A stretch of 64,000 nucleotides of DNA from Aquincola tertiaricarbonis (GTDB taxonomy: Bacteria > Pseudomonadota > Gammaproteobacteria > Burkholderiales > Burkholderiaceae_C). The position numbers and the translations under genes were made by a program. Below, piece after piece: positions 32,537 through 41,091 of this stretch (within the stretch, counting starts at the first letter, position 1; each line of letters opens with the position of its first letter). Below the pieces are notes generated by a model, which saw only the letters and a list, made by a program, of their open reading frames with translations, searched no databases and was not told the DNA's origin. The stretch spans positions 248,001 through 312,000 of the forward strand of contig NZ_JZUE01000004.1 in the NCBI RefSeq assembly GCF_000969605.1. Direction: 5' to 3'.

Positions 32537-33433
32537 ATGACCACGCTTGCACCCCCTGCCGCCGCCGCGGTGGCCGCCCTGCCGGCGCAGCGCTCGCGTG
32601 GCTACTGGGCGTCCGTGGGCCACCGCTTCCTGCGCGACCCGGTGGCCGTGGGCGCGGCGCTGGTGGCGCTGCTGCTGTTGTCGCTGGCCCTGTTCGGGCC
32701 CTGGCTGGCGCCGGCCGACCCCTACCAGTCGTCGATGCTCAAGCGGCTCAAGCCCATCGGCACGCCGGGGCTGCCGCTGGGCAGCGACGAGCTGGGCCGC
32801 GACATGCTCTCGCGGCTGATCGTCGGCGCGCGGCTGTCGCTGTTCATGGGCATCGTGCCGGTGCTGTGCGCCTTCGTGGTGGGCGCGGCCATCGGCATCC
32901 TGGCCGGTTATGCGGGCGGCACCACCAACACGCTGGTGATGCGCACCATCGACGTGTTCTATGCCTTTCCGTCGGTGCTGCTGGCCATCGCGCTGTCGGG
33001 CACGCTGGGTGCGGGCATCTTCAATTCGCTGGTGTCGCTGACGGTGGTGTTCATCCCGCAGATCGCGCGCGTGGCCGAGAGCGTGACCACGCAGGTGCGC
33101 GGGCGCGACTATGTGGAAGCCGCCCGGGCCTCGGGCGCCGGCGCCTTCACCATCGTGCGGGTGCATGTGCTGGGCAATGTGCTGGGGCCCATCTTCGTCT
33201 ATGCCACCAGCCTGATCGCGGTGTCGATGATCCTGGCCTCCGGCCTGTCCTTCCTGGGCCTGGGCGTCAAGCCGCCCGAGCCGGAGTGGGGCCTGATGCT
33301 CAACACCCTGCGCACCGCCATCTACGTGCAGCCGTGGGTGGCCGCGCTGCCGGGCGTGATGATCTTCGTCACCTCCATCACCTTCAACCTGCTGTCGGAC
33401 GGACTGCGCAACGCCATGGACCACAAGACATGA
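32537..33433 (+). CDS. ABC transporter permease, DppC type
   Basis: A 298-residue inner-membrane protein. It has an N-terminal cytoplasmic stretch, a first TM, the DppC landmark LGSDELGRDMLSRLI and the EAA loop EAARASGAGAFTIVRVHVL. It is the second membrane half of the importer. Its stop overlaps the ATG of the first ATPase gene (ATGA). Confidence 0.93.
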   Translation: MTTLAPPAAAAVAALPAQRSRGYWASVGHRFLRDPVAVGAALVALLLLSLALFGPWLAPADPYQSSMLKRLKPIGTPGLPLGSDELGRDMLSRLIVGARLSLFMGIVPVLCAFVVGAAIGILAGYAGGTTNTLVMRTIDVFYAFPSVLLAIALSGTLGAGIFNSLVSLTVVFIPQIARVAESVTTQVRGRDYVEAARASGAGAFTIVRVHVLGNVLGPIFVYATSLIAVSMILASGLSFLGLGVKPPEPEWGLMLNTLRTAIYVQPWVAALPGVMIFVTSITFNLLSDGLRNAMDHKT

Positions 33434-34509
33434 ATGGAGCCCCTCGTCCGCTGGGGGGATCCGGCCCCGGAGCCGCGCAGCCGGCCGACGTGGGCGGGCC
33501 GGCGCAGCCGCTGCTGACCATCCGCGGGCTGCAGAAGCACTATCCGCTGGCCCGCGGCGTGCTCGGCCGCGGCGGCGGCACGGTGCGGGCGGTGGACGGC
33601 GTGGACTTCACCGTGAAGAAGGGCGAGACGCTGGGCGTGGTGGGTGAATCGGGCTGCGGCAAGAGCACCACCGCACGGCTGCTGATGCAGCTGATCCGCC
33701 CCACCGCCGGCGAGGTGGTGTTCGACGGCCAGGCCGTGGGCGGCCGCTCGCTGCCGCTCAAGGAGTTCCATCGACAAGTGCAGATGGTGTTCCAGGACAG
33801 CTATGCCTCGCTCAACCCGCGGCTGACCATCGAGGACTCCGTCGCCTTCGGTCCGCAGGTGCACGGCCTGCCGCGGCGCGCCGCGGTGCAGCGCGCGCGG
33901 GAGCTGCTGTCCCGCGTGGGCCTGGAGCCGCAGCGCTTTGCCGAGCGTTATCCGCATGAGCTCTCGGGCGGGCAGCGGCAGCGGGTGAACATCGCCCGCG
34001 CGCTGGCGCTGCAGCCGCGGCTGCTGATCCTGGACGAGGCGGTGTCGGCGCTGGACAAGTCGGTGGAGGCGCAGGTGATCAACCTGCTGCTGGACCTGAA
34101 GGCCGAGTTCGGCCTGACCTACGTCTTCATCAGCCACGACCTGCAGGTGGTGCGCTACATGAGCGACCGCGTGCTGGTGATGTACCTGGGCCGGGTGGCC
34201 GAGCTGGGCCCGTCGGAGGCGCTGTACACCGCGCCGCTGCATCCCTACACCCGGGCGCTGCTGTCCTCCATGCCGTCGATGGACCCCGACCACCGCACCG
34301 AGCAGGCGCTGCTGGCGGGCGATCCGCCCAACCCCATCGACCCGCCTGCCGGCTGCCGCTTCCATCCGCGCTGCCCGCATGCGGCGCCGGTGTGCGGCCA
34401 GCAGATGCCGCGGCTGGCCGAGCACCGCAGCCTGCACACGGCCGCCTGCCTGATGCACGAAGCCGGCAGCGGCCATCCCGCCGCACCGGCGCTGCGGGAG
34501 GCCGCATGA
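33430..34509 (+). CDS. ABC transporter ATP-binding protein, OppF/DppF type
   Basis: A 359-residue ATPase. A disordered N-terminal lead of about 25 residues precedes [13 protein letters not shown]; Walker A is GESGCGKST, the signature [15 protein letters not shown] and Walker [13 protein letters not shown], followed by a His switch in ISHDLQVV. The C-terminal oligopeptide-transporter extension carries Cys residues ([14 protein letters not shown]) that in this family can bind an iron-sulfur cluster. Start and stop overlap both neighbours by 4 bases. Confidence 0.92.
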   Translation: MNGAPRPLGGSGPGAAQPADVGGPAQPLLTIRGLQKHYPLARGVLGRGGGTVRAVDGVDFTVKKGETLGVVGESGCGKSTTARLLMQLIRPTAGEVVFDGQAVGGRSLPLKEFHRQVQMVFQDSYASLNPRLTIEDSVAFGPQVHGLPRRAAVQRARELLSRVGLEPQRFAERYPHELSGGQRQRVNIARALALQPRLLILDEAVSALDKSVEAQVINLLLDLKAEFGLTYVFISHDLQVVRYMSDRVLVMYLGRVAELGPSEALYTAPLHPYTRALLSSMPSMDPDHRTEQALLAGDPPNPIDPPAGCRFHPRCPHAAPVCGQQMPRLAEHRSLHTAACLMHEAGSGHPAAPALREAA

Positions 34510-35528
34510 CCGCGCCGCCGGACGACGCCGGGCCGATGGTCTCGCTGCAGGACCTGAGCGTGCAGTTCAGCGGCGGCCGCAAGCCGGTGCAGGCCGTCAG
34601 CGGCGTGAGCCTGGAACTGCAGCGCGGCCAGGTGCTGGCCCTGATCGGCGAATCGGGCTCCGGCAAGAGCGTGACGCTGCGCACCCTGCTGCGGCTGCAC
34701 CCCGAGCGGCGCACCCGCGTGGGCGGCCGCGTGCAGGTGGCCGGCCGCGACGTGCTGGCGATGGGCGGCCGTGAGCTGGCCGACTACCGCGGCAAGGTGG
34801 CGGCCATGATCTTCCAGGAGCCGCTGCTGGCGCTGGACCCGGTGTACAGCGTGGGCGCGCAGATCGTCGAATCCATCCGCAGGCATGAGCGGGTGACCGC
34901 CGCCGAGGCCCGGCAGCGTGCGCTGGCGCTGTTCGAGCGGGTGCGCATTCCCAGCCCGGAGCGCCGGCTGGCGGCCTATCCGCACGAGATGTCGGGCGGC
35001 ATGCGCCAGCGCGCGATGATCGCCCTGGCCCTGGCCTGCCGGCCGCAGCTGCTGCTGGCCGACGAGCCCACCACCGCGCTGGACGCCACGGTGCAGATCC
35101 AGATCCTGCTGCTGCTGCGCGAGCTGCAGCGCGACCTGGGGCTGTCGGTCATCTTCGTCACCCACGACATCGGTGCGGCGGTGGAGGTGGCCGACCGCAT
35201 CGCGGTGATGTATGCCGGGCGCATCGTGGAAGAAGGCAGCGCCCGCGAGCTGATCCGCACGCCGCGCCATCCGTACACCATCGCGCTGCTCACCAGCCGC
35301 GCCCACGGCGCCATGACCCGCGGCACGCGGCTGCCCACCATCGGCGGCGCGCCGCCCGACCTGGCTGCCCTGCCCCCGGGCTGCGCCTTCGCCGAGCGCT
35401 GTGCCCTGGCGCGGCCGGAGTGCCTGGCGGTGCAGCCGCCACCGGTGGCCATCGGCCCCGGCCACCAGGCGCGCTGCCTGCGCACCGATGCCACCGCCGC
35501 GCTGCTGGCCACGCCCGCCCTGCCCTGA
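34506..35528 (+). CDS. ABC transporter ATP-binding protein, OppD/DppD type
   Basis: A 340-residue ATPase. Walker A is [10 protein letters not shown], signature [15 protein letters not shown] (D-type), Walker [13 protein letters not shown] and the switch His in [13 protein letters not shown]. The C-terminal extension [14 protein letters not shown] has the Cys spacing of OppD proteins. It pairs with the OppF-type ATPase just upstream (4-base overlap) to drive the importer. The amidase gene follows 23 bases later. Confidence 0.92.
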   Translation: MTAPPDDAGPMVSLQDLSVQFSGGRKPVQAVSGVSLELQRGQVLALIGESGSGKSVTLRTLLRLHPERRTRVGGRVQVAGRDVLAMGGRELADYRGKVAAMIFQEPLLALDPVYSVGAQIVESIRRHERVTAAEARQRALALFERVRIPSPERRLAAYPHEMSGGMRQRAMIALALACRPQLLLADEPTTALDATVQIQILLLLRELQRDLGLSVIFVTHDIGAAVEVADRIAVMYAGRIVEEGSARELIRTPRHPYTIALLTSRAHGAMTRGTRLPTIGGAPPDLAALPPGCAFAERCALARPECLAVQPPPVAIGPGHQARCLRTDATAALLATPALP

Positions 35529-35551
35529 CCTGGAACCTTCCGAGGAAGACG

Positions 35552-36736
35552 ATGCCGCTGCACGATCCCGTCCATGCCTTCGTGCCCTATCCCGAGGCCG
35601 AGGTGCCCCGGGCCGCCACCGGCCCGCTGGCCGGGCTGGACTTCGGCGTGAAGGACCTGTTCGACGTGGCCGGCTATCCCACCGGCGGCGGCCATCCCGT
35701 CGTGCTGGCGATGTCGGGCATCAAGACCCGCACCGCACCTACGGTGCAGCGGCTGCTGGAGGCCGGCGCGCGCTTCGTCGGCAAGACGGTGACCGACGAG
35801 CTGGCCTTCTCGATGAACGGCGACAACGCACACTTCGGCGCGCCGCTGAACAGCGCGGCCCCGCAGCGCATCACCGGCGGCTCGTCCTCGGGCTCGGCCG
35901 CCGCGGTGGCCGCCGGCCTGTGCGACCTGGCGCTGGGCACCGACACCGGCGGCTCGGTGCGGGCACCGGCCAGCCACTGCGGGCTGTACGGCCTGCGGCC
36001 AACCCATGGCCGGGTGAGCCTGCAGGGCGCGCTGGACCTGGCGCCCAGCTGCGACACCTGCGGCTGGTTCAGCCGCGATGCGGACACCTTCGACCGCGTG
36101 GCCGAGGTGCTGCTGGGCGCCGATGCCCGCCCGCTGACGCAGGCGCGCCTGCTGTGGCCGCAGGACGTGTGGGCGCTGGCCGAGCCGGCGGCGGTGCAGG
36201 CGCTGCAGCCCGCCGCCGACCGGGTGCAGGCGCTGCTGGGGCCGGCCACGCCGGTGTCAGTGGCGCTGGAGGACTTCGATGCGATGTACTGGCATTTCCG
36301 CGCCATCCAGGGCCGCGAGGCCTGGCAGACCGATGGCCCGCTGATCGAGCGCCATGCGCTGGTGCTGGGCCCGGGCGTGGCGGAGCGCTTCGCCTGGTCG
36401 CGCTCCGTCACCGACGAGCAGGTGCTGCAGGCGCGTGCCTTCCGCCAGCGTTTCAGCAGCCACCTGGCGCGGCTGCTGGGCCACGACGGCGTACTGTTGA
36501 TGCCCACCATGCCCGACATCGCGCCGCTGCGCGCGGCCGGCGAGGCCAGCCTGGAGGACTACCGCAACCGCGCCATCCGGCTGCTGTGCATCGCCGGCCT
36601 GGCCGGCCTGCCGCAGCTGTCGATGCCGCTGGCACGGCGTGACGGCGCGCCGCTGGGCCTGTCGCTGCTGGCGCCGGCAGGCAGCGACCGCAGCCTGGTG
36701 GCGCTGGCCCGGCAGCTGTCCGCCCACGCCGGCTGA
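35552..36736 (+). CDS. Amidase signature family enzyme
   Basis: A 394-residue cytoplasmic amidase, at the short end of the family. The Ser-cisSer-Lys triad is present: Lys34 in FGVKDLFD, the Ser run in [10 protein letters not shown] (about 111-115) and the nucleophile Ser135 in [11 protein letters not shown]. It hydrolyses a carboxamide or ureido bond to acid and ammonia. Encoded directly after an importer and near an M20 ureidohydrolase and an AllA-like lyase, it probably processes the imported compound. An allophanate-, malonamate- or ureide-type substrate is a guess. Confidence 0.88.
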   Translation: MPLHDPVHAFVPYPEAEVPRAATGPLAGLDFGVKDLFDVAGYPTGGGHPVVLAMSGIKTRTAPTVQRLLEAGARFVGKTVTDELAFSMNGDNAHFGAPLNSAAPQRITGGSSSGSAAAVAAGLCDLALGTDTGGSVRAPASHCGLYGLRPTHGRVSLQGALDLAPSCDTCGWFSRDADTFDRVAEVLLGADARPLTQARLLWPQDVWALAEPAAVQALQPAADRVQALLGPATPVSVALEDFDAMYWHFRAIQGREAWQTDGPLIERHALVLGPGVAERFAWSRSVTDEQVLQARAFRQRFSSHLARLLGHDGVLLMPTMPDIAPLRAAGEASLEDYRNRAIRLLCIAGLAGLPQLSMPLARRDGAPLGLSLLAPAGSDRSLVALARQLSAHAG

Positions 36737-36772
36737 CGCTGCGCCCGGCTCAGCCCGGCATCGGCCGCGGAT

Positions 36773-37258
36773 TCACCCGAGGTGCACCTGCACCGGTTGG
36801 GGCAGCGCATGCACGTCGCAGTCCACCTGCGCCGCGGCGCGCTCCAGCACCACGAAGTCGCCGTCCTCCACGGCCAGCAGCGCGTGGTGCCAGGTGCCGG
36901 GCCACAGCGTCACGCCCTGGCGGCCATCGGTGACGAAGGCGGCCAGCGACGCGGCCTGCGGCGCCGCGCCGGCCGGTGCCACCACCAGCACGAAGCGGCG
37001 CTCGCCCAGCGGCACGAAGCTCTGGCTGCCCAGCGCATGGCGCTCCATCTCATGCACCGCATGCGGAAAGGCCCGCGCCTGCGCGCGGAACAGCGCCAGC
37101 ATCGGCCGCCCGCCTTCGGCCGTGAGCTGCAGGTCGGCCGCCAGGTCGAAGCGCTGCGCATTGCCGCCGTTGATCGGCCTGCCCCCTTGGGCGGGCGCGT
37201 GCAGCACCAGGCCGTAAGGTGCGAAGGCTTGGGCTTGCAATGGCTGGGCGATGAGCAT
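36773..37258 (-). CDS. allA: Ureidoglycolate lyase (AllA-like)
   Basis: A 161-residue cupin-like protein in the usual size range of ureidoglycolate lyase. Recognisable stretches are FAPYGLVLHAP, RPINGGNAQRFDL, ERHALGSQSFVPLG, GVTLWPGTWHHALLAVEDGDFVVLER; the His-rich PGTWHH part lies at the presumed metal/active site. The enzyme splits ureidoglycolate to glyoxylate and urea, the last step of allantoin breakdown. The ATG at 37258 gives MLIAQPLQAQAFAPYG, the family N terminus. It is convergent with the amidase gene and complements the allantoate-type M20 hydrolase. Confidence 0.82.
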   Translation of the reverse strand: MLIAQPLQAQAFAPYGLVLHAPAQGGRPINGGNAQRFDLAADLQLTAEGGRPMLALFRAQARAFPHAVHEMERHALGSQSFVPLGERRFVLVVAPAGAAPQAASLAAFVTDGRQGVTLWPGTWHHALLAVEDGDFVVLERAAAQVDCDVHALPQPVQVHLG

Positions 37259-37313
37259 CGGGCCAGTGTATGAGCCGGCAGAATGGCGCGCTTCGCATGA
37301 CACGAGACGCCCG

Positions 37314-37604
37314 ATGACCGCTGCTTCCGACACCCCCGCCGACCCGGCCGACTCCGCTGCAGCCGCGCCGCAGCGCCCCGAGCTGCCCGACCGCCTGTCC
37401 ACCGATCCGCGCAGCCCGCACCATGTGCCCGCCATCTTCGAGCACGCCATCGGCATCCGCCTGAACGGCCGCGAGCTCACCAACGTGGAGGAGTACTGCA
37501 TCAGCGCCGGCTGGGTGAAGGTGCCCTCCGGCAAGACGCTGGACCGCAAGGGCCGGCCGCTGCTGCTGCAACTCAAGGGCAAGGTGGAGCCCTTCTACCG
37601 CTGA
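37314..37604 (+). CDS. DUF3297 family protein
   Basis: A 96-residue soluble protein. After a variable N-terminal tail it contains the DUF3297 core: DRLSTDPRSPHHVPAIFEH, IGIRLNGRELTNVEEYC and WVKVPSGKTLDRKGRPL, ending KGKVEPFYR. No reaction is known for this widespread proteobacterial family. It stands alone, divergent from allA. Confidence 0.85.
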   Translation: MTAASDTPADPADSAAAAPQRPELPDRLSTDPRSPHHVPAIFEHAIGIRLNGRELTNVEEYCISAGWVKVPSGKTLDRKGRPLLLQLKGKVEPFYR

Positions 37605-37628
37605 AGCCCGGCGCGCCCGCGCCGATAA

Positions 37629-37674
37629 GGCAGGCATGACGTACCTGCCGACCGCCGCCCCGTCCCACGGGGCG
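37629..37674 (+). terminator. Two consecutive stem-loops after the DUF3297 gene
   Basis: GGCAGG (37629-37634) pairs with CCTGCC (37644-37649), and CGCCCCG (37656-37662) pairs with CGGGGCG (37668-37674) around TCCCA. The second stem ends 5 bases before the next ATG, which lacks a visible ribosome-binding site. They may end the DUF3297 transcript or shield the next start; no T tract is present. Confidence 0.4.
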
Positions 37675-37679
37675 CTGCG

Positions 37680-38501
37680 ATGAAAGCCTTCGAGCCGAAG
37701 GCCGTGCCGCCCGACAGCTGGCGCCACTGGGTCACCGAGGCCCTGGACCTCTGCACCGCGCAATGGCTGCCCAACACCATGCTGGTGCTGGGCCTGCTGG
37801 GCGGCGTGCAGCTGCTGCAGGCCGATCCCGGGCGGCTGCTGCTGGGCTGCCTGGCGCCGGGCCTGGTCGCGCTGTTCGCGGCCGTGGCCTCGCGGGCGCA
37901 CACCCCGCGGCGGCTGCACCAGGTGCTGCGCGGCAGCCTGCCGGGCGTCGGCCGGGCGGTGCTGTGCGCGGCCACGGTGCTGGCCGTGCTGTATGCGGTG
38001 CTGGCCGCGATTGCCGGTGCGCTGGCCTTCGGCGGCGCAGGCGCGCCGGCCGCGGGCCAGGCGGCCTGGACGGCCGGCACGGCTACCAGCGACTTCGCCG
38101 CCGGGCAAAGCGCGCTGCTGGTGCTGTTCCTGTGGCTGCTGGTGCCGCTGCTGTTCTTCCTGCTGCCGCTGCTGGTGTGTGCGCAACTGCCCGTGCGGCA
38201 GGCGCTGGCCCTGGCGCGGCAGGCGCATGCGCTCAATCCCTTCGCCTGGCGCGTGGGCGCGGCAGCCGGATTGCTGTGCCTGGGCGGTGCGATGTGGAAC
38301 GGCGTGGCCGCCGTGCCCTTCTATCCGCTGATCGGCACGCTGCTGTACGTGGCCTACCGCCATGTGTTCCTCGGCATGCCGCCCGAAACCGCCACGCAGT
38401 CCACGCACGCACGATGGCCCGCTTTGCAAAGTCCGACCTGGTCCTCGCCTGGTTCGTCGCCACGGCGTTCAGCGGGCTGCCGTCCACGCTGCATGCGCTG
38501 A
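37680..38501 (+). CDS. Multi-pass membrane protein of unknown function (BPSS1780-like)
   Basis: A 273-residue protein with about five or six hydrophobic segments (for example MLVLGLLGGVQLLQ, VLAVLYAVLAAIAGALAF, LLVLFLWLLVPLLFFLLPLLV). The general layout resembles the uncharacterised BPSS1780 family of betaproteobacterial membrane proteins, a tentative match. The last 30 or so residues are Ser/Pro/Arg-rich, unlike the rest, and lie over the start of the next gene in another frame (88-base overlap), so the true C terminus may have been altered by a shift. Function unknown. Confidence 0.6.
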   Translation: MKAFEPKAVPPDSWRHWVTEALDLCTAQWLPNTMLVLGLLGGVQLLQADPGRLLLGCLAPGLVALFAAVASRAHTPRRLHQVLRGSLPGVGRAVLCAATVLAVLYAVLAAIAGALAFGGAGAPAAGQAAWTAGTATSDFAAGQSALLVLFLWLLVPLLFFLLPLLVCAQLPVRQALALARQAHALNPFAWRVGAAAGLLCLGGAMWNGVAAVPFYPLIGTLLYVAYRHVFLGMPPETATQSTHARWPALQSPTWSSPGSSPRRSAGCRPRCMR

Positions 38502-38854
38502 TCACCGGCGCCGACGTGCTGGAGGCCACCCGCGCCGCCGGCGCGATGCTGCTGCCGCAGGCCACGCACACGCCCACGCTGTTCATGGCAGCGGCGGTGG
38601 TGCACCCGGCCATCTCGGCCTTCTGGACGCTGGTGTTCGCACGATGGCTGCCGGTGCGCAGGCCGCTGGCGGGCGCGCTGGCGGGCTCGGTGGCGGTGGC
38701 CCTGCTGGACCTGCTGGTCATCGCGCCGCTGGCCTTCCCGCGGGTGGCGGCCCTGCCCTTCGGGCCGCAGCTGGCCGACCACCTGATGTGGGGCGCGCTG
38801 CTGGGCGGCACGCTGCAGTGGCGGTCACGCCGCTGTCATGCGGCGCGGGCCTAA
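38414..38854 (+). CDS. Small membrane protein of unknown function
   Basis: A 146-residue protein with four hydrophobic segments (LAWFVATAFSGLPSTLHAL, LFMAAAVVHPAISAFWTLVF, LAGALAGSVAVALLDLLVI and LADHLMWGALLGGTL), ending in a basic tail. The ATG is the first good start in a frame that otherwise shadows the upstream gene. The overlap with that gene by 88 bases is larger than usual for coupling. No family was recognised. Confidence 0.6.
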   Translation: MARFAKSDLVLAWFVATAFSGLPSTLHALITGADVLEATRAAGAMLLPQATHTPTLFMAAAVVHPAISAFWTLVFARWLPVRRPLAGALAGSVAVALLDLLVIAPLAFPRVAALPFGPQLADHLMWGALLGGTLQWRSRRCHAARA

Positions 38855-39027
38855 TGCACCCATCGGAGCGCAAATCGACCGCAGCAATGGGCGGAAGGCG
38901 CAAGCCAGGGAACCCGTCACCCGGCGCGACGATGCCACCTTTCCAGCTGTAAGCAATTCCTCGCGTCACGCACCGGTCATCCCGCGTTCCTAGGCTGCAA
39001 GCCCTACCAACGCAGGAGCAGTACCCG

Positions 39028-39969
39028 ATGACGCATTCCTTCAGCCCCCGCCTGCCACGGCCGCGCGGCATCCACATCGCCTTGCTGGCCGCCCTGGCTG
39101 CACTGGCCGCCGCCGGCGGCAACGCGCAGGCGGCCAGCCTGTCCATCGCCACCTACAACATCCACCATGCCGCCGGTGCCGACAACGTCGTCGACCTGGA
39201 CCGCATCGCGGGCGTGATGTCGGGCCTGGATGCCCAGATCATCGGCCTGCAGGAAAACGACATGGCCAACGGCCGCACGGGCTTCGTGCACCAGCCCAAC
39301 GAGCTGGCCGCGATGATGTCCGCGCGCACCGGCTCGGTGTGGCAGGCGCTGTCGGCACCGGCCATCAACTACCAGGGCGGCCAGTACGGCAATGCCATTC
39401 TGTTCGACACCGGCGCGCTCAGCCTGCAGTCGTTCAAGGTGCTGGGCCTGCCCGACCCCGCCGGTGACGGCGCCCGATCGGCCGGCCTCGCGGTGTTCGA
39501 GCTGGCCGGCACGCGCTTCCAGTTCGCCACCACCCACCTGACCCACCGCAACCAGGCCTCGCAGACGGTGCCCGGCTCCACGGTGCAGATCGACAGCATG
39601 AACCTGATCGACGCGGCCATCGACCGCACGCTGCCGGCGGTGGTCAACGGAGACTTCAATGCCGGGCCGGCCTCGGCCTCGATGGCGCACTGGCAGTCGC
39701 TGGGCTGGCGCATCGACAGCCCGACCGACGTGCCCACGCTGGAGGGCGGCACGCAGGCCATCGACTTCAACACCAGCCTGGGCGCCGATGCCTGGCAGGT
39801 GACCGGCAACCGGGTGGTGACCGGCGGCCTGGCGGCCGTGGCCTCCGACCACTTCCCGGTGGTGACCACCTACAACATTCCCGCCGTGCCCGAGCCCGGC
39901 ACCTATGCGCTGATGCTGTGTGGCGCCGGCGTGCTGGCCGCGGTGGCCCGCCGCCGTCCGGGCCGGTAA
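39028..39969 (+). CDS. Secreted endonuclease/exonuclease/phosphatase-family protein with PEP-CTERM sorting tag
   Basis: A 313-residue exported protein. The signal peptide (IHIALLAALAALAAAGGNAQA) precedes an EEP domain with IATYNIHHAAG, GLQEND (metal-binding Glu), TTHLTHRN, VNGDFNAGP and SDHFPVV, the DNase I/phosphodiesterase pattern. The C terminus is a PEP-CTERM signal: VPEPGTYALMLCGAGVLAAVARRR, i.e. the PEP triplet, a hydrophobic helix and an Arg cluster. Such tags are cut by exosortase EpsH and the proteins are tied to exopolysaccharide export. The genome must therefore hold an exosortase elsewhere. Substrate (DNA, lipid or sugar phosphate) is unknown. Confidence 0.88.
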   Translation: MTHSFSPRLPRPRGIHIALLAALAALAAAGGNAQAASLSIATYNIHHAAGADNVVDLDRIAGVMSGLDAQIIGLQENDMANGRTGFVHQPNELAAMMSARTGSVWQALSAPAINYQGGQYGNAILFDTGALSLQSFKVLGLPDPAGDGARSAGLAVFELAGTRFQFATTHLTHRNQASQTVPGSTVQIDSMNLIDAAIDRTLPAVVNGDFNAGPASASMAHWQSLGWRIDSPTDVPTLEGGTQAIDFNTSLGADAWQVTGNRVVTGGLAAVASDHFPVVTTYNIPAVPEPGTYALMLCGAGVLAAVARRRPGR

Positions 39970-39974
39970 AAAAG

Positions 39975-39995
39975 CAGGGGCCGCCGGGGCCCCTG
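39975..39995 (-). terminator. Intrinsic terminator (minus strand) between convergent genes
   Basis: CAGGGGCC (39975-39982) pairs with GGCCCCTG (39988-39995) around a 5-base loop. On the minus strand the stem is followed within one base by six T residues (A run at 39968-39973), the form of a strong rho-independent terminator for the leftward gene ending at 40070. For the rightward gene the same stem lacks a T tract. Confidence 0.8.
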
Positions 39996-40069
39996 AAGCA
40001 CTTGACCTGACCACGATGCCGGCGGGATTGCCGGCAGCATGTCTGCGGCAATCGGGATACCGCGGCCGC

Positions 40070-40390
40070 TCAGAAGCGGGTGAAGTCGGTCTCTTCCACA
40101 TCCAGCATCGACAGCCGTTGCGCGGGCGGCGGCCGACGCGGCGTGCGGCGGCCCATGGCACTGGCGATCACGCGCCGGGCCGGTGCCTCGGCAGCGGCGG
40201 CGGCCGTGGCGGAAGCCGCGCCTTCGAAGGCGTCCAGCGGCATCACCGCGTCGATGTCCCCGGCCTCGTGTGCACGGGCCATGCGCTGCGCTTCGGCCAG
40301 CAACTGCTGCAGCCGCTGCGCGGCGCCGTCGGCCTCCGCCTGCAGGCGCTGCAGCGCACGCCAGGCCTGCGAGCCCAGCACGGCGGCCAC
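40070..40390 (-). CDS. Hypothetical protein, helical
   Basis: A 106-residue reading frame starting at GTG, with Ala/Gln/Arg-rich heptad-like helices (WRALQRLQAEADGAAQRLQQLLAEAQRMARAHEAG), an Ala-rich middle and a short C terminus RLSMLDVEETDFTRF. An intrinsic terminator follows downstream, which supports transcription in this direction. In the next frame directly upstream, codons 40452 to 40400 encode a hydrophobic stretch (HAAGLMPLAAAWLA) that would make a good membrane segment for this protein if a single base were added; the gene may be frameshifted or start earlier. No family recognised. Confidence 0.5.
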   Translation of the reverse strand: MAAVLGSQAWRALQRLQAEADGAAQRLQQLLAEAQRMARAHEAGDIDAVMPLDAFEGAASATAAAAAEAPARRVIASAMGRRTPRRPPPAQRLSMLDVEETDFTRF

Positions 40391-40534
40391 CAGCCGGGCG
40401 GCGGTGGTGCCAGCCAGGCAGCGGCCAGTGGCATCAGCCCCGCGGCATGCACGGCCCAGGCTTTATTGGCTTCCGTTCGATTCGCATGCCAAGTCCGTCA
40501 CGCGCCGCATCGCCGATGGCCCTGAGCAAACTGT

Positions 40535-40564
40535 CTATTGAGATTTCGTTATCAACAGTATGAT
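40535..40564 (+). promoter_or_regulatory. Candidate promoter for the exported His/Cys protein and TonB receptor region
   Basis: An A+T-rich patch holds TTGAGA (40538-40543) and TATGAT (40559-40564) with a short 15-base spacer. The segment 40535-40553 ends in TTATC and has limited similarity to a Fur box (about 7 of 19 positions), too weak to call. The ATG of the next gene is only 9 bases after the -10. Confidence 0.35.
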
Positions 40565-40572
40565 GGGCCGCG

Positions 40573-40914
40573 ATGCGCAACCTGCTGTTGAAAACTGTGC
40601 TGCTGGCCATGTTCCTGAACATGGCCTTCGGCATGGCGCGGCATGAGGCCACGCATTGGCAGTCGGCCATCGCCGGCCTGCATGGCGCCGGCGACGAAGC
40701 ACCGGCGCAGGAAGAAGATGCCGAGGGCGCCCATGCGCTGTGCGCCGCCTGCCATGCCCAAGCGCAGCTGGCCGATGGCGGGCCCGGGCCGGCCGCACCG
40801 CGGCTGCATCCGCCCGGCGCCACGACACCAGCCTTGCGCCCGCCGCCGCAACCGCTGCTGCCCAGCCCGGGGCGCTGGCGCTTTGCCTCGCGTGATCCGC
40901 CGCTGACGGCCTGA
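40573..40914 (+). CDS. Small exported protein with HxxxH and CxxC motifs
   Basis: A 113-residue protein with an N-terminal hydrophobic signal (LLLKTVLLAMFLNMAFGMA), then RHEATHWQ and HALCAACHAQAQ, and a Pro-rich tail. The His and Cys pattern suggests metal binding and resembles small DUF2946-like proteins often encoded beside TonB-dependent receptors; that family match is tentative. It precedes the TonB receptor gene on the same strand by 177 bases of GC-rich DNA with no other gene. Confidence 0.6.
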   Translation: MRNLLLKTVLLAMFLNMAFGMARHEATHWQSAIAGLHGAGDEAPAQEEDAEGAHALCAACHAQAQLADGGPGPAAPRLHPPGATTPALRPPPQPLLPSPGRWRFASRDPPLTA

Positions 40915-41091
40915 GGCCGCGCCGGCCCTCCGCCGGCTGCCCGCGAGCGTTCTCGCCGGCCACGGCCGTCCCGGCCCCGTCTTCATCGCCCCCAGCCCGC
41001 CGGCCGCCCCTGGTCGCGCGGCGGCGCTGCCCTGTTCACGCCAGTGCCGCGGCCTCATGCCGCGTGGCGCTTGCCCTCGTCCGTGCCCATC

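Noticed and set aside
40535-40553. Fur box upstream of the His/Cys protein and TonB receptor genes
   Set aside because: Only about 7 of 19 consensus positions match; not enough to call iron regulation.
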